Source: Gallionellales bacterium 39-52-133
Lineage (GTDB): Bacteria; Pseudomonadota; Gammaproteobacteria; Burkholderiales; Gallionellaceae
Direction of reading: 5' to 3'
Length of the DNA stretch: 56,668 nucleotides
NCBI GenBank assembly: GCA_002278935.1
Contig: NCJL01000012.1
Location: 1-56,668, forward strand
Every line of letters begins with the position of its first letter. The first letter of the stretch is position 1. The notes under the pieces were generated by a model. It was not told the DNA's origin, made no database searches, and saw nothing but the letters and a program-made list of their open reading frames with translations. This document shows positions 24,062 through 35,825 of the stretch, piece after piece. The position numbers and the translations under genes were made by a program.

Positions 24062-24185
24062 GTGTGCTGCACCTTGCAGAATGAGATCTCTGTGAGTTGT
24101 ATGTGAATATGAAAAATATTCAATAAAATCAAATACTTGATGTTTTTATGCTATATAGTGCTGACGGGCGACACAGGGAAATAAC

Positions 24186-27050
24186 ATGGCATCATTGATG
24201 AAAAGCATGCGGGAAAATTCACTGCTGTTCGGTGCAAACGCTGCATTTGTTGAAGAAATATACGAGGCGTATCTGGCCGACCCCGCCTCGGTTACGCCTG
24301 AGTGGCGTGCCTATTTTGACGCCTTGCCTGCCGCCAAATCCGCGCATGATGTGGCGCATGGCCCTGTCCAGCGGGCTTTCGCCGCCCTGCCCAGGAGCGT
24401 GCAAAATGTAGAAGCCGCAGATGTCAGTCTGGAACGCAAGCAGGTAGCCGTGTTGCAGATGATCAATGCGCACCGCTTTCTCGGTGTGCGCATCGCCAAT
24501 CTTGACCCCCTGAATCGCCATGCCAAAGCCGAGGTGCCGGAACTGACCCTGGAGCATTACGGCTTCACCGAAGCGGACATGGCAACCACCTTTGAGACCG
24601 GTTCGCTGGTGGCCGCGCAGCGCATGACACTGCGCGAGATTGTGCAGTTTCTGCGCCAGACCTATTGCAGCAGCATAGGCGCGGAATACATGTATATCAG
24701 CGATATTCAGCAGAAGCGCTGGCTGCAGCAAAGGCTGGAAGGCAGCAGGGGAGTCGCCAATTACCCGGCCGCCAAGCGCCGCGAAATTCTGCAACGGCTC
24801 ACCGCCGCCGAAACGCTGGAACGTTATCTGCATACCAAGTTTGTCGGCCAGAAGCGTTTTTCCCTCGAGGGCGGCGAAACACTGATCCCGCTGCTGGATC
24901 ATCTGCTGCAGCGTGCCGGTGCACAGGGCGTGGAAGAAACCGTCATTGGCATGGCGCACCGCGGCCGCCTCAATGTGCTGGTGAATATTCTGGGCAAAAT
25001 GCCCTCCATGCTGTTTGCCGAATTTGAGGGCAAGCATGCCGAGCACCTGACTTCGGGCGACGTGAAATACCACAACGGCTTCTCGTCCGAAATTGTGTTG
25101 CCCGATGGCAATAGCTCAATGCATGTCACGCTGGCGTTTAATCCCTCGCACCTTGAAATTGTCAGTCCGGTGGTGGAGGGTTCGGTGCGCGCGCGCCAGC
25201 ACACCCGTGGCGATCACGACGGCGGCAAAGTAATGCCGGTGATTCTGCACGGCGACTCGGCCTTCACCGGCCAGGGCGTGGTGATGGAAACTTTCAACCT
25301 GTCGCAGACGCGCGGTTACAGCACCGGCGGCAGCGTGCATATCATCATCAATAACCAGATCGGCTTTACCACTTCGGACGTGCGTGACATACGTTCTTCA
25401 ACCTATTGCACCGATGTGGCGAAAATGGTGGAAGCACCGATCTTCCATGTGAATGCCGACGATCCCGAAGCCGTGTTGCTGGTCACCGAAATTGCGCTGG
25501 ATTACCGCATGACGTTCAGCCGCGATGTGGTGATCGACCTCGTGTGTTTCCGCAAGCTGGGGCATAACGAGCAGGATGAGCCGCTGGTCACACAGCCCTT
25601 TATGTATCGCTATATCAACAAGCATCCGGGCATGCGTGCCTTGTATGCGCAGCGTCTGGTTGAGGCCGGCGTCATTGCGGCAGACGAACCCGACGCGATG
25701 ATCGCGGCTTACCGCAAGGCGATGGATGAAGGAAAAAGCCCGGTGCAAACCATCGGCATCAATGTAAAGCGCTCGCATGCCAAGCGCTGGGCAAAGTTCA
25801 GCCTCGCCGATCGCTGGGATACGCCGATAAATACCGGTGTTTCGCGCGAACGATTGCAGTTTCTGTCCGAACGGCTGACCACGGTGCCGGAAAATTTCAA
25901 GCTGCACTCGCGCGTTGAAAAAATCATGGAAGACAGGCGTGCAATGGGTAAAGGCGAAGTGTCCCTTGATTGGGGCATGGCCGAAAATCTGGCTTACGCG
26001 ACACTGCTCACCGAGGGTTATCCGGTGCGGCTGTCCGGCCAGGATTGCGGCAGGGGCACGTTCTTCCACCGCCATGCGGTGCTGCACGACCAGAACCGTA
26101 CCGTCTGGCATGAAGGTCTTTACGTGCCGTTGCGCAACCTGCAGGCTGAGCAGGCAGACGTGGTGGTCATCGATTCAACCCTGTCCGAAGAAGCGGTGCT
26201 GGCTTACGAATACGGCTATGCCACCGCCGAGCCGGATTCGCTGGTGATCTGGGAAGCGCAGTTTGGCGACTTTGCCAATGGCGCACAAGTGGTGATCGAC
26301 CAGTTCATCACTTCGGGCGAAGCCAAGTGGGGACGTTTGTGCGGGCTGGTGATGCTGCTGCCGCATGGCTATGAAGGCCAGGGAGCAGAGCACTCTTCCG
26401 GTCGCATCGAGCGTTATCTGCAGCTTTGCGCCGACTACAATATTCAGGTCTGCATCCCGTCGACTCCTGCGCAGATGTTCCATTTGTTGCGACGCCAGAT
26501 GCTGCGCCCCTACCGCAAACCACTGGTGGTATTTACACCCAAGAGTCTGTTGCGCAGCAAGGATGCGGCGTCTCCGCTGAAATGGCTGATTGAGGGTTCG
26601 TTCCAGCCGGTATTGAGCGAAGCCGACAAGCTGGAGGCCAATAAAGTGCGCCGCGTGATTGTCTGCAGCGGAAAAATTTACTATGAACTGATCGCCTCGC
26701 GCCGGGAGCGCGGCATACAGGATATGGCCATCATCCGTCTGGAGCAGCTGTATCCCTTCCCGCATGAGTTATTTGCAGCGCAGATTGCCGCCTATCCCAA
26801 AGCCACTGAAGTATTGTGGTGCCAGGAAGAGCCGGGCAACCAGGGCGCGTGGCACCGCATCCAGCATTACCTGCTGCGCCATATGCGCAAGGGCATGCAG
26901 CTGGGCTATGCGCTGCGGCCTTCTGCGGCCGCACCTGCAGCCGGGTATCTTGCCGTACACAATGAACAGCAAAAAGCCGTGATTGATGCCGCTTTCCGTG
27001 ATGATCTGAATACAACAAACAAGCCTGGAGCAAAACACCATGAAAATTGA
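24186..27050 (+). CDS. sucA: 2-oxoglutarate dehydrogenase E1 component (954 aa)
   Basis: This is the thiamin-diphosphate-dependent decarboxylase of the 2-oxoglutarate dehydrogenase complex. It begins with the E1o N-terminal block ([20 protein letters not shown]), followed by the dehydrogenase core with [13 protein letters not shown], the ThDP-binding [12 protein letters not shown] region, and the transketolase-like C-terminal half ([32 protein letters not shown]). Full length. The ATG at 24186 follows AGGGAAA. About 125 bp separate it from gltA, leaving room for a promoter. It overlaps sucB by 11 bases. Confidence 0.97.
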   Translation: MASLMKSMRENSLLFGANAAFVEEIYEAYLADPASVTPEWRAYFDALPAAKSAHDVAHGPVQRAFAALPRSVQNVEAADVSLERKQVAVLQMINAHRFLGVRIANLDPLNRHAKAEVPELTLEHYGFTEADMATTFETGSLVAAQRMTLREIVQFLRQTYCSSIGAEYMYISDIQQKRWLQQRLEGSRGVANYPAAKRREILQRLTAAETLERYLHTKFVGQKRFSLEGGETLIPLLDHLLQRAGAQGVEETVIGMAHRGRLNVLVNILGKMPSMLFAEFEGKHAEHLTSGDVKYHNGFSSEIVLPDGNSSMHVTLAFNPSHLEIVSPVVEGSVRARQHTRGDHDGGKVMPVILHGDSAFTGQGVVMETFNLSQTRGYSTGGSVHIIINNQIGFTTSDVRDIRSSTYCTDVAKMVEAPIFHVNADDPEAVLLVTEIALDYRMTFSRDVVIDLVCFRKLGHNEQDEPLVTQPFMYRYINKHPGMRALYAQRLVEAGVIAADEPDAMIAAYRKAMDEGKSPVQTIGINVKRSHAKRWAKFSLADRWDTPINTGVSRERLQFLSERLTTVPENFKLHSRVEKIMEDRRAMGKGEVSLDWGMAENLAYATLLTEGYPVRLSGQDCGRGTFFHRHAVLHDQNRTVWHEGLYVPLRNLQAEQADVVVIDSTLSEEAVLAYEYGYATAEPDSLVIWEAQFGDFANGAQVVIDQFITSGEAKWGRLCGLVMLLPHGYEGQGAEHSSGRIERYLQLCADYNIQVCIPSTPAQMFHLLRRQMLRPYRKPLVVFTPKSLLRSKDAASPLKWLIEGSFQPVLSEADKLEANKVRRVIVCSGKIYYELIASRRERGIQDMAIIRLEQLYPFPHELFAAQIAAYPKATEVLWCQEEPGNQGAWHRIQHYLLRHMRKGMQLGYALRPSAAAPAAGYLAVHNEQQKAVIDAAFRDDLNTTNKPGAKHHEN

Positions 27051-28206
27051 AGTGAAAGTACCGCAATTGTCAGAATCTGTTTCCGAGGCATCCCTGTTAA
27101 GCTGGAATAAAAAGGTAGGCGAGGCGGTAACGGAAGGCGAAAGCCTGATCGACATTGAAACCGATAAAGTCGTGCTGGAACTCCCCGCAATCAAATCCGG
27201 CGTGCTGACCAAAATACTTAAACAGAACGGCGAAAAAGTCAGCAGCGGCGAAGTGATCGCAATGCTGGATACCGAGGCCAAAGCCAGTGCAGAAAGCGCA
27301 CCTGCGCCGGCAGCGGCTGCAAAGGCAGCGCCAGCAGCGGCAGCCGTGATGCCCGCCGCGAAGAAGATTGCAACTGAAAAAAATATTGATACCGCGGAAA
27401 TCAGCGGCAGCGGTCGCGGCGGCAGGGTAATCAAGGAAGACGTGCTGAACGTGCAGGAAAAATCTGCAGCACTGGTTGCCAGCATTCCGCAGCCGCAAGC
27501 CGGCGGCCGCATCGAGCAGCGTGTGCCGATGACGCGCATACGCCAGCGCATCGCCGAGCGCCTGCTGCAGTCGCAACAGAACGCCGCCATTCTCACCACC
27601 TTTAATGAAGTGAATATGCAGCCCGTCATCGAGCTGCGCAACCGCTACAAGGATGCGTTTGAAAAGAAGCACGGTGTGAAGCTGGGCTTCACTTCATTCT
27701 TCGTCAAGGCGGTCGTAATGGCGCTGCAAAAATTCCCGATTGTGAATGCGTCGGTGGACGGCACAGATATTGTCTATCACGGCTATTTCGACATCGGCGT
27801 GGCCATCGGCAGCGAGCGCGGCCTGGTGGTGCCCATCATCCGCGATGCGGATAAATTGTCGCTGGCCGATATCGAAAAACAGATTGCTGATTTTGCCGCA
27901 CGCGCCAAGGATGGCAAGCTCACTATGGAAGAACTCACCGGTGGCACTTTTTCCATCACCAATGGCGGCGTGTTCGGCTCCATGCTGTCTACACCCATCA
28001 TCAATCCTCCACAGAGCGCGATTCTCGGTATCCATGCGACCAAGGACAGACCGGTTGCCGAGAACGGCCAGGTGGTGATCCGTCCGATGAACTACCTTGC
28101 CGTGTCCTATGATCATCGCATTATCGATGGCCGCGAAGCGGTGCAGTTTCTGGTGACCATCAAGGAAGCGCTGGAATACCCGGGGCGCGTGTTGCTGGAT
28201 TTGTAA
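27040..28206 (+). CDS. sucB: Dihydrolipoyl succinyltransferase, E2 component (388 aa)
   Basis: This is the core acyltransferase of the 2-oxoglutarate dehydrogenase complex. There is one lipoyl domain (residues about 1-77, lipoylated Lys in [10 protein letters not shown]) and an Ala/Pro-rich linker. A peripheral subunit-binding domain (about 105-140, [18 protein letters not shown]) and the catalytic domain with [12 protein letters not shown] near the end follow. Intact and of normal length. Start overlaps the end of sucA; lpdA follows after 12 bp. Confidence 0.97.
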   Translation: MKIEVKVPQLSESVSEASLLSWNKKVGEAVTEGESLIDIETDKVVLELPAIKSGVLTKILKQNGEKVSSGEVIAMLDTEAKASAESAPAPAAAAKAAPAAAAVMPAAKKIATEKNIDTAEISGSGRGGRVIKEDVLNVQEKSAALVASIPQPQAGGRIEQRVPMTRIRQRIAERLLQSQQNAAILTTFNEVNMQPVIELRNRYKDAFEKKHGVKLGFTSFFVKAVVMALQKFPIVNASVDGTDIVYHGYFDIGVAIGSERGLVVPIIRDADKLSLADIEKQIADFAARAKDGKLTMEELTGGTFSITNGGVFGSMLSTPIINPPQSAILGIHATKDRPVAENGQVVIRPMNYLAVSYDHRIIDGREAVQFLVTIKEALEYPGRVLLDL

Positions 28207-28218
28207 GCAGAGGTAAAT

Positions 28219-29637
28219 ATGGCTGAATTTGATGTGGTTGTCATTGGTGCGGGTCCCGGCGGTTATGTCGCGGCGATACGCTGCGCGCAGCTGGGGATGA
28301 AGGTTGTCTGCGTGGATGAGTGGAAAAATGCGCAGGGCAAAACCAGCCTGGGTGGAACCTGCCTGAATGTCGGATGCATCCCGTCCAAAGCCTTGCTGGA
28401 ATCATCCGAAAACTACGAAAAGATTTCCCACGATTTCGAAGCGCACGGTATTACGGTCAAAGGTGCGCAAATGGATATTGCAAAGATGCTGGCGCGCAAA
28501 GATAAAATCGTCAGCGACTTCACCTCGGGTATCGCTTCCTTATTCAAGAAAAACAAAGTCATTGCTGTGCAGGGCCGCGGCACGCTGCTTGGGCGTGACG
28601 GCGAAGTCTGGCGCGTGGCGGTTGCCGGTGGTGAAGAGCTGCGCGCAATGCATGTGATCATTGCCACGGGCTCTACGCCGCGCGTATTGCCGCAAGCAGC
28701 GCTCGATGGCGAGCGTATCGTGGATAACAGCGGTGCACTGGCTTTCACCGAGGTGCCGAAACGTCTGGCAATTATCGGTGCAGGGGTGATAGGACTGGAG
28801 TTGGGCAGTGTGTGGCGCAGGCTGGGCAGCGAGGTCACGATACTGGAAGCTGCACCTGCCTTTATGCCGGCAGCGGATGAGCAGGTAGCGAAGGAAGCGT
28901 TGCGTGCCTTCAACAAGCAGGGCCTGAAAATACATCTTGGTGTGCAGATTGATAAAGTTGCGCAGAGCAAGAAGGAAGTTTCGATTGCATGGAAGGATGC
29001 ACAGGGTGCAGCGCAGGAGTTGCTTGCTGACAAACTGATCGTGGCCGTGGGCCGGGTGCCGAATACTGAAGGCCTGGGTGTTAAGGAAGCCGGTTTGATA
29101 CTTGATGCGGCAGGGCGTATCGAAGTGGATGAACATTGCCGCAGCACTTTGCCCAATGTGTATGCAGTGGGCGATGTGGTGCGCGGGCCGATGCTGGCGC
29201 ACAAGGCCTCGGAAGAGGGCGTGATGGTCGCGGAACTGATTGCAGGCCAGGCCGGTCATTGCGATCTCAATCTGGTGCCGTGGGTGATGTATGCGACACC
29301 CGAAATTGCGTGGGTGGGCAAGACCGAGCAGCAATTGAAGAAGGAGGGCGTGGCCTTCAAAGCCGGGCAGTTCCCTTTTATGGCGAATGGCCGCGCACGT
29401 GCCCTGGGCGAAACCGCCGGTTTTGTAAAGATACTCGCGGATGCCAGCAGCGACCGTATTCTGGGCGTGCATATTATCGGCGCGATGGCTTCCGAGCTGA
29501 TCCAGCAGGCGGTGTTGGCGATGGCCTTCTCGGCCAGCAGCGAAGATCTGGCGCGCACCATACATGCCCATCCTTCCTTGTCCGAAGTGATACACGAAGC
29601 CGCCCTGGCAGTGGACAAGCGCACCATACATATTTAG
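28219..29637 (+). CDS. lpdA: Dihydrolipoyl dehydrogenase, E3 component (472 aa)
   Basis: This FAD enzyme reoxidises dihydrolipoamide with NAD+. It shows the N-terminal [17 protein letters not shown] fold, the redox-active disulfide in [16 protein letters not shown], the NAD-binding [18 protein letters not shown], the FAD motif [20 protein letters not shown] and the C-terminal HAHPSLSEV catalytic His/Glu. As the last enzyme gene of the sucAB-lpdA unit it serves the 2-oxoglutarate complex and possibly others. Confidence 0.97.
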   Translation: MAEFDVVVIGAGPGGYVAAIRCAQLGMKVVCVDEWKNAQGKTSLGGTCLNVGCIPSKALLESSENYEKISHDFEAHGITVKGAQMDIAKMLARKDKIVSDFTSGIASLFKKNKVIAVQGRGTLLGRDGEVWRVAVAGGEELRAMHVIIATGSTPRVLPQAALDGERIVDNSGALAFTEVPKRLAIIGAGVIGLELGSVWRRLGSEVTILEAAPAFMPAADEQVAKEALRAFNKQGLKIHLGVQIDKVAQSKKEVSIAWKDAQGAAQELLADKLIVAVGRVPNTEGLGVKEAGLILDAAGRIEVDEHCRSTLPNVYAVGDVVRGPMLAHKASEEGVMVAELIAGQAGHCDLNLVPWVMYATPEIAWVGKTEQQLKKEGVAFKAGQFPFMANGRARALGETAGFVKILADASSDRILGVHIIGAMASELIQQAVLAMAFSASSEDLARTIHAHPSLSEVIHEAALAVDKRTIHI

Positions 29638-29643
29638 AAAATC

Positions 29644-30633
29644 ATGAAATTCCGCGCCTACCGCATCTTCAATGAAGAGAATAAGGTCGCCAGCCGTTTT
29701 GTAGACCTGACCCTGAATGAGCTCGATCCCGGCGAGGTGGTGATACGCGCCGCGTACTCCAGTGTCAATTACAAGGATGCTCTGGCGGCTACCGGCGCCG
29801 GCAAGATTATCCGGCGTTTTCCCTGTGTCGGCGGTATCGATGTAGCCGGAGTGGTGGTCAGCTCGCACGACGCACGCTTTGCCGAAGGCGACAAGGTGAT
29901 TGTGACCGGTTACGAGCTGGGCGTGGCGCATGACGGTGGCTATGCCGAGCTGGTGCGCGTGCCAGCCAGCTGGGTGGTGCGTCTGCCACCGGGCCTGTCC
30001 CTGCATGATGCAATGGCATTGGGTACCGCAGGGTTTACGGCGGCATTGTCGCTGTATCGTCTGCAGCAGAACGATGTGACCCCGGAAAGTGGCAAAGTCG
30101 TGATCACCGGTGCAACAGGTGGGGTGGCCAGTCTGGCCATCAGCATGCTGAAACGCCTGAAATATCATGTGGTCGCCATCACCGGCAAAGACAGCGAACA
30201 TGAATATCTGAAATCCCTGGGAGCAGATGAAATCCTGCCGCGCAGTGCGATTGATTTGACCGGTACGCGCCCGCTGGAAAGGATGCAGTGGGCTGCGGCC
30301 CTCGATTCCGTCGGTGGTGCAACCCTTGCGTGGCTGACACGCACGATGCAGCAAAATGGCGTGATTGCGAGTTTTGGCAACGCCGGAGGTGTGGAATTGA
30401 ACACCTCCGTGCTGCCCTTTATTTTGCGCGGTGTGCGCCTGATCGGCATTGATTCGGCTGCGACTGCGATGCCCCTGCGCCAGGAAATCTGGCACAGGCT
30501 GGCGAATGAGTGGCGCCCGCAGCAACTGGACAGGCTTGTACATACGGTAGAGTTTGAACAGCTGCCGGAAATATTTTCTAAGCTTCTGAATGGTGAAGCG
30601 CACGGGCGCACCGTGATTAAAATCACCGGCTGA
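29644..30633 (+). CDS. YhdH/AcuI-type quinone oxidoreductase (329 aa)
   Basis: This is a zinc-free medium-chain dehydrogenase/reductase of the YhdH/AcuI family. Relatives reduce acryloyl-CoA with NADPH. It has the N-terminal GroES-like domain (SSVNYKDALAATG, GIDVAGVVVSS) and a Rossmann domain with VTGATGGVASLAISMLKRLG-like spacing. Length is typical. It follows lpdA by six bases and is likely cotranscribed, although no TCA role is obvious. In DMSP-using bacteria AcuI removes acryloyl-CoA; here general detoxification is equally possible. Confidence 0.85.
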   Translation: MKFRAYRIFNEENKVASRFVDLTLNELDPGEVVIRAAYSSVNYKDALAATGAGKIIRRFPCVGGIDVAGVVVSSHDARFAEGDKVIVTGYELGVAHDGGYAELVRVPASWVVRLPPGLSLHDAMALGTAGFTAALSLYRLQQNDVTPESGKVVITGATGGVASLAISMLKRLKYHVVAITGKDSEHEYLKSLGADEILPRSAIDLTGTRPLERMQWAAALDSVGGATLAWLTRTMQQNGVIASFGNAGGVELNTSVLPFILRGVRLIGIDSAATAMPLRQEIWHRLANEWRPQQLDRLVHTVEFEQLPEIFSKLLNGEAHGRTVIKITG

Positions 30634-30635
30634 TT

Positions 30636-30666
30636 TTGCCACTCAAAAATTTTTGCGTGCTATAAT
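30636..30666 (+). promoter_or_regulatory. Candidate promoter of tRNA-Leu
   Basis: A perfect -10 TATAAT (30661-30666) lies 20 bases before the tRNA. A TTGCCA at 30636-30641 is the best -35 candidate but the spacing of 19 is long. Confidence 0.55.
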
Positions 30667-30681
30667 CGCGCCCCCGAAATT

Positions 30682-30771
<90 letters not shown>

Positions 30772-30865
30772 GGGTATATTGAGCAGCATAAGCCTGATAA
30801 ATAACTGGCTGACAGCCTCAAGAATTCCGGCAAATTTATCTTGTACAGATTCAGGAAGCCAGCAA

Positions 30866-30904
30866 ACAAAGCCGATTCAGTGATGAGTCGGCTTTGTTTT
30901 TTTT
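30866..30904 (+). terminator. Rho-independent terminator after tRNA-Leu
   Basis: ACAAAGCCGA..TCA pairs with TGA..TCGGCTTTGT (one internal mismatch), followed by eight T. It lies about 95 bp after the tRNA and 105 bp before the kinase gene. Confidence 0.88.
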
Positions 30905-31008
30905 GTGCCGTTTTTCAGCAAATTAAAGCCAAAATATCATCATTTACATGTAATAAACGGGTAAAATTTAAAGCGAATCAAGCAAGCCAGTTGCTGCTCA
31001 CAGCTTAA

Positions 31009-32322
31009 ATGCGAATAACGGGAAAAATGGATAGCAAAAACGACACATTCGGTCATCGCTTTGAGATGAAGCAATTGCTGGGCAGGGGCTCCAGCGGTGA
31101 AGTACATCTGGCATTCGATACCTACGCACAACGCGATGTTGCGATCAAGATGAACCGTTTGAGTCTGTTTGATGACCCGGTTGCAGGCAACCGCAACCGC
31201 AAGATGTGGCTGAATGAAACTCGCCTTGCAGGCAAGCTGCAACACCCGTTTATTGTGCAGATTTTTGAGGCGGGTTCCACGGATGAGTTCAACTATATTG
31301 TGATGGAATACATGGCCGGCGGCAGCCTCAAACAATTTACCGTGCCGGATAAGTTATTACCGATCAATCGCCTGATCGATATTCTCTACAAGGTATGCAA
31401 CGCGCTGGATTTTGCCACCAAAATGGGCGTGTTACACAGAGATATCAAGCCTGCCAATATTTTGCTCGGAGCAGACGGCGACGTGAAAATTTCCGATTTT
31501 GGCGCGGCGTTCAGTATCGAGTCAGACCTTACCCAGGTGGATATGGTGGGTACCTTGCCTTTTGTTGCGCCCGAGCACTTCAGAAAAGCGCTGCCATCAC
31601 AGCAGAACGATATTTATGCGGTCGGTGTAATGGCTTATCAGCTTTTGACCGGACGTTATCCGTTTACCGCAAAGTCTCCCGAGGATTTGATTTATCAGAA
31701 ACTGAATGAAGAGGTGATGTCGCTGGAAGGCTGGCGCAGCGATATACCCCAGGCTTTGCGTTTTGCAGTACATCGTGCAATGCATCCGGACAGGGAGTTG
31801 CGCTACACCAACTGGCGCGCTTTTTTTGATGACCTTGTTGCGGCCTTGCCGCAAATTGCAATCCCCGAAGATTCCCGCTTTGACAGTACACGTTTTAACT
31901 CGATGCGAAAATTCAGTTTTTTTGCAGATTTTTCGGATAATGAACTTTGGGAAACGCTGGATATCAGCCGCACCCTTACCATGGGAACCGGCAAGACGAT
32001 TATCGAGGAAGGCAAAATCGGCAATAATTTATTTATTATCACCAGCGGTGAAGTCGTGGTAAGCAAAAACGGCAAGGAGATAAATCGCATGAAAGCCGGT
32101 GACTGTTTTGGTGAAATCGGCTACCTCGACGAAGTAAGGCATTTGCGTTCTTCCTCGGTGACGGCAACCACGGCGCTGGAGTTGATTGAGGTAGAGGGCA
32201 AGTCTTTGCGCCGGGCCAGCGATGGTTTGCAGTCACGTTTTTCCAAGGCCTTGCTGACGCTGCTGGTCAAGCAAATGAGAAATACCGACCAGATGCTGTT
32301 TTCAATGATGGGTATCGAATAA
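31009..32322 (+). CDS. Serine/threonine protein kinase with C-terminal cyclic-nucleotide-binding domain (437 aa)
   Basis: This is a eukaryote-like kinase fused to a CAP_ED domain. Kinase motifs are all present: GRGSSGEV loop, VAIKMN Lys (about residue 47), HRDIKPAN (Asp about 145), ISDFGAAF and VAPEHF. From about residue 300 a cNMP-binding fold follows ([30 protein letters not shown]). No TM helix is seen, so it is a cytosolic sensor kinase, plausibly switched by a cyclic nucleotide. Start choice between ATG 31009 and ATG 31027 is uncertain because neither has a good ribosome-binding site. recQ follows after 17 bp. Substrate is unknown. Confidence 0.88.
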   Translation: MRITGKMDSKNDTFGHRFEMKQLLGRGSSGEVHLAFDTYAQRDVAIKMNRLSLFDDPVAGNRNRKMWLNETRLAGKLQHPFIVQIFEAGSTDEFNYIVMEYMAGGSLKQFTVPDKLLPINRLIDILYKVCNALDFATKMGVLHRDIKPANILLGADGDVKISDFGAAFSIESDLTQVDMVGTLPFVAPEHFRKALPSQQNDIYAVGVMAYQLLTGRYPFTAKSPEDLIYQKLNEEVMSLEGWRSDIPQALRFAVHRAMHPDRELRYTNWRAFFDDLVAALPQIAIPEDSRFDSTRFNSMRKFSFFADFSDNELWETLDISRTLTMGTGKTIIEEGKIGNNLFIITSGEVVVSKNGKEINRMKAGDCFGEIGYLDEVRHLRSSSVTATTALELIEVEGKSLRRASDGLQSRFSKALLTLLVKQMRNTDQMLFSMMGIE

Positions 32323-32339
32323 GTTTTCGTTTTTCCAAG

Positions 32340-34181
32340 ATGACAACTTCCCAAGCTTCAAAAATCCTGCTCGATGTTTTCGGCTACACCGCCTTTCGCG
32401 GGGAGCAGCAGGCTATCGTCGAGCATGTCGTGGCAGGCGGCGATGCGCTGGTGCTGATGCCTACCGGCGGCGGCAAGTCGCTGTGTTACCAGTTGCCGGC
32501 ATTATTGCGCAACGGTGTCGGCATCGTTGTATCGCCGCTTATTGCGCTGATGCAGGACCAGGTGGATGCACTCAGTCAGCTGGGCGTGCAGGCCGCATTT
32601 CTGAATTCCAGCCTCGATGCAACGGCGGCGCGGCAAGTGTATAGCCGCCTGTACCGTGGTGAGCTGAAGCTGCTGTATGTGGCGCCTGAACGCCTGATGC
32701 AGGACAGTTTTCTGGAATTACTGGACAGTTTGCAGAATGAGAATTCACTTGCCTTGTTCGCCATCGACGAGGCGCACTGCGTGTCGCAATGGGGCCATGA
32801 TTTCCGTCCTGAATACCGCGCGCTGACGGTGTTGCACCAGCGCTATCCCGATATTCCGCGCATCGCGCTCACCGCCACCGCCGATGCGCCGACGCGCGCG
32901 GAAATCATCGAGCGCCTGGCGCTTGAAGATGCGCAGCATTTTGTTGCCAGTTTTGACCGCCCCAATATCCGTTATCGCGTCACGCAGAAAGCCAATGCAA
33001 GGCAGCAGCTGCAGGCGTTTCTCGAATCCGAGCATGCCAACGATGCGGGTATTGTGTATTGCCTGTCGCGCAAAAAAGTGGAAGAAACCGCCGCCTGGCT
33101 GCAGGAGCGCGGCTGGGATGCGCTGCCATATCATGCGGGTCTGGATGCGGCCACGCGCAATAAAAATCAGCGCCGTTTTCTGCTGGAAGAAGGCGTGGTA
33201 ATGGTGGCCACGGTGGCTTTTGGCATGGGCATAGACAAGCCCAATGTGCGCTTTGTTGCGCATCTGGATTTGCCCAAAAGCATGGAAGGGTATTATCAGG
33301 AAACCGGCCGTGCAGGCCGTGACGGTCTGCCGGCGAATGCATGGATGGCATACGGTCTGGGTGATGTGGTGTCGATGCGCAAGATGCTCGATTCCGGCGA
33401 TGCGCCGGAAGAGCGCAAGCGCGTTGAACGGCAGAAGCTGGATGCGCTACTGGGTTTCTGCGAATCTACCGCGTGCCGCCACCAGACCCTGTTGCGCTAT
33501 TTCGGTGAAACAACCCATCCCGGCGCCTGCGCGCAGTGTGACAATTGCCTGGAACCTGTTGATACCTGGGATGCCAGCGAGGCAGCGCGCATGGCGCTGT
33601 CCTGCGTTTACCGCAGCGGACAGCGTTTTGGCGTGGGGCATCTGGCCGATATCCTGATGGGCAAACTGACGCCGCAAATAGAAAAATTTCAGCATCAGCA
33701 GCTTTCCACTTTCGGTATCGGCAAGGCGCTAGGTCAGGCGCAATGGAGCAGTGTTTACCGGCAGCTGGTCGCAGCGGGTTTGCTGCAGGTTGAGATGGAA
33801 GCCTATGGCGGCCTGAGCCTGACCGAAGAAGCGCGCCCTATACTGCGTGGTGAACGTGAAGTGTGGCTACGCCGCGATGCTGAACCGCCTAAACGGACGG
33901 GCAGCAAAGCAGAAAAGGGCAGCAGACTTCGCGAAGCCTTCGCCGGTGCCAACGAAGACCCGCTATGGCTTGCCCTTAAATCCAAACGTATGGAGCTGGC
34001 GCGCGAACAGGGCGTGCCGCCCTATGTTATTTTCCATGACAGCACCCTGCTGGAAATACTCAACCAGCGCCCCGCCAGCCTTGCTGAACTGGGCCGGATA
34101 AGCGGCGTTGGGCAGGCCAAGCTGACGCGCTACGGCGATGATTTTTTGAAAGTGGTTGAGGATGCGGGCAATGCTGTATAG
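32340..34181 (+). CDS. recQ: ATP-dependent DNA helicase RecQ (613 aa)
   Basis: This is a 3'-5' superfamily 2 helicase in recombination and fork repair. Walker A ([13 protein letters not shown]), the DEAH box with aromatic-rich loop ([19 protein letters not shown]), motif VI ([12 protein letters not shown]), the zinc-binding Cys set of the RQC domain (CxxCDNC near 390) and a C-terminal HRDC domain (about 530-605) are visible. Length is typical. It is closely spaced after the kinase gene, an arrangement that need not be functional. Confidence 0.97.
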   Translation: MTTSQASKILLDVFGYTAFRGEQQAIVEHVVAGGDALVLMPTGGGKSLCYQLPALLRNGVGIVVSPLIALMQDQVDALSQLGVQAAFLNSSLDATAARQVYSRLYRGELKLLYVAPERLMQDSFLELLDSLQNENSLALFAIDEAHCVSQWGHDFRPEYRALTVLHQRYPDIPRIALTATADAPTRAEIIERLALEDAQHFVASFDRPNIRYRVTQKANARQQLQAFLESEHANDAGIVYCLSRKKVEETAAWLQERGWDALPYHAGLDAATRNKNQRRFLLEEGVVMVATVAFGMGIDKPNVRFVAHLDLPKSMEGYYQETGRAGRDGLPANAWMAYGLGDVVSMRKMLDSGDAPEERKRVERQKLDALLGFCESTACRHQTLLRYFGETTHPGACAQCDNCLEPVDTWDASEAARMALSCVYRSGQRFGVGHLADILMGKLTPQIEKFQHQQLSTFGIGKALGQAQWSSVYRQLVAAGLLQVEMEAYGGLSLTEEARPILRGEREVWLRRDAEPPKRTGSKAEKGSRLREAFAGANEDPLWLALKSKRMELAREQGVPPYVIFHDSTLLEILNQRPASLAELGRISGVGQAKLTRYGDDFLKVVEDAGNAV

Positions 34182-34238
34182 GGATGGCTGTCTGCATTCC
34201 AGGTTTTTTTGCACAGCATACTGATGAGAAAGTCGCGG

Positions 34239-34352
34239 TATAATGAGCGACTTGTTTATGCCCGTATTCGCTCACAGCAATAATAAATGAGCAGGGTGCC
34301 CCGATGCGCCCGCCAAACAATATTTTGCCCGACTTGCTGTTGGGCGTTTTTT
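34239..34352 (+). ncRNA. Candidate leader RNA/attenuator or small RNA upstream of pntAA
   Basis: A -10-like TATAAT (34239-34244) overlaps the first base of a hairpin with 7-bp arms TGAGCGA (34244-34250) and TCGCTCA (34268-34274). An intrinsic terminator follows: GCCCGAC / GTTGGGC (34327-34345) then GTTTTTT. The terminator lies only 38 bases before the pntAA start codon, leaving almost no room for another promoter, so it would act as an attenuator if transcription comes from upstream. No good -35 is seen. No known riboswitch class is recognised. Confidence 0.45.
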
Positions 34353-34390
34353 CAGGCCACGGCTTGAATGATTAACAGAGGAGAAGCTAC

Positions 34391-35515
34391 ATGCGTATAG
34401 GAATTCCTGCGGAAACGCGCGCAGGTGAAACTCGTGTTGCAGCAACGCCGGAAACGGTGAAGAAAATGCTGGCAGCCGGTCACACCGTGATGGTGGAAAA
34501 CGGTGCCGGTGCTGGCGCGAGCATTCCCGATGCTGAATATCAGACGGCCGGAGCGACACTCGTCAGTACTGCTGACTTGTATGCCAAAGCCGAAATCGTA
34601 CTCAAGGTGAAGGCGCCGACCAGCGACGAACTGGCAAAATTGCCAGCGAAGAGCGTGCTGATCGGCCTGCTGTCACCCTACCAGGCCGACCTCGTTGCAG
34701 CCTATGCCAAGCAGGGAATTACCGCATTCGCGATGGAAAAATTGCCGCGCACTTCACGCGCGCAGGCGATGGATGTGCTTTCTTCACAGGCCAATATCGC
34801 CGGTTACAAGGCGGTGATGATAGGCGCCAATTTGTATAAACGTTTCATGCCGATGCTGATGACCGCTGCGGGCACGGTGAAAGCCGCGCGCGTGGTGATA
34901 CTGGGTGTGGGTGTGGCAGGCTTGCAGGCGATTGCGACAGCCAAGCGACTGGGTGCGATTATCGAGGCATCAGACGTGCGCCCTGCGGCCAAAGAGCAGG
35001 TTGAATCGCTGGGGGCAAAATTTATCGATGTTGCGTTTGAAACAGACGAAGAGCGCGAAGCGGCGGTAGGTGTGGGCGGCTATGCGCGGGCTATGCCGGC
35101 CAGCTGGATGGAACGCCAGAAAGTTGAAGTTGCGAAGCGCGTCGCCTTGGCAGACATCGTGATTACCACCGCGCTGATTCCCGGCAGACCTGCCCCCGTG
35201 CTGGTAACCGAGGAAATGGTCAAATCCATGAAGCCGGGTTCGGTGATTGTGGATATGGCGGTTGAGGCGGGCGGTAACTGCCCGCTGTCCGAGCAGGGCA
35301 AGACCGTGGTCAAGCACGGTGTCACGCTGTGCGGCGAGGATAACTTGCCGGCGCAGGTGGCAGCCGATGCCAGCGCGTTGTATGCGCGCAATCTGCTTAA
35401 TTTCCTCAACCTGCTATGTGACCCCAAGCAGGGCGGCTCGATCAATATTAACCGCGAGGATGACATTATCGCGGGCTCGCTGATTGCGATCGACGGCGCC
35501 GTTGTTACAAAATAA
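34391..35515 (+). CDS. pntAA: NAD(P) transhydrogenase subunit alpha 1 (374 aa)
   Basis: This is the soluble NAD(H)-binding domain I of proton-translocating transhydrogenase. It resembles the alanine dehydrogenase/PNT family: N-terminal [20 protein letters not shown], nucleotide-binding [21 protein letters not shown], and the domain I segment [18 protein letters not shown]. This genome has the three-subunit form in which alpha is split. Ribosome-binding site AGAGGAGAAG lies nine bases before the ATG. pntAB starts 14 bp after the stop. Confidence 0.95.
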   Translation: MRIGIPAETRAGETRVAATPETVKKMLAAGHTVMVENGAGAGASIPDAEYQTAGATLVSTADLYAKAEIVLKVKAPTSDELAKLPAKSVLIGLLSPYQADLVAAYAKQGITAFAMEKLPRTSRAQAMDVLSSQANIAGYKAVMIGANLYKRFMPMLMTAAGTVKAARVVILGVGVAGLQAIATAKRLGAIIEASDVRPAAKEQVESLGAKFIDVAFETDEEREAAVGVGGYARAMPASWMERQKVEVAKRVALADIVITTALIPGRPAPVLVTEEMVKSMKPGSVIVDMAVEAGGNCPLSEQGKTVVKHGVTLCGEDNLPAQVAADASALYARNLLNFLNLLCDPKQGGSININREDDIIAGSLIAIDGAVVTK

Positions 35516-35528
35516 CTGGAGAATTGAG

Positions 35529-35825
35529 ATGAACGAAGTCGTGGATCCTTTAGTAACCAATCTGACTGTATTTGTACTGTCCATCGTCGTGGGTTACCAC
35601 GTGGTGTGGAACGTGACCCCCGCGCTGCATACGCCATTGATGGCGGTGACCAATGCGATTTCCGGCATCATTATCGTCGGCGCGATGCTGGCCGCCGGCC
35701 CGGTGGAGTTGAATGCAGGCACCGTGCTGGGTTTTGTGGCCGTTGTGCTGGCCGCCGTTAACGTGTTTGGCGGATTTCTGGTCACACAGCGCATGCTGGA
35801 TATGTTCAAGAAGAAAGGCAAGTAA
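35529..35825 (+). CDS. pntAB: NAD(P) transhydrogenase subunit alpha 2 (98 aa)
   Basis: This is the small membrane part of the alpha subunit. It has three to four TM helices ([53 protein letters not shown]) and ends [14 protein letters not shown]. The ATG at 35529 follows TGGAGA by six bases. The stop codon directly abuts the pntB start (TAAATG). Confidence 0.95.
   Translation: MNEVVDPLVTNLTVFVLSIVVGYHVVWNVTPALHTPLMAVTNAISGIIIVGAMLAAGPVELNAGTVLGFVAVVLAAVNVFGGFLVTQRMLDMFKKKGK

Noticed and set aside
24062..24185. Possible sucA-type riboswitch-like leader
   Set aside because: RNA motifs are known upstream of some betaproteobacterial sucA genes, but the 124-bp spacer shows no structure that I can match by eye.
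28540..30642. 700-codon open frame opposite lpdA and the reductase gene
   Set aside because: It spans two genes on the other strand, lacks domains and is a codon-bias artefact.
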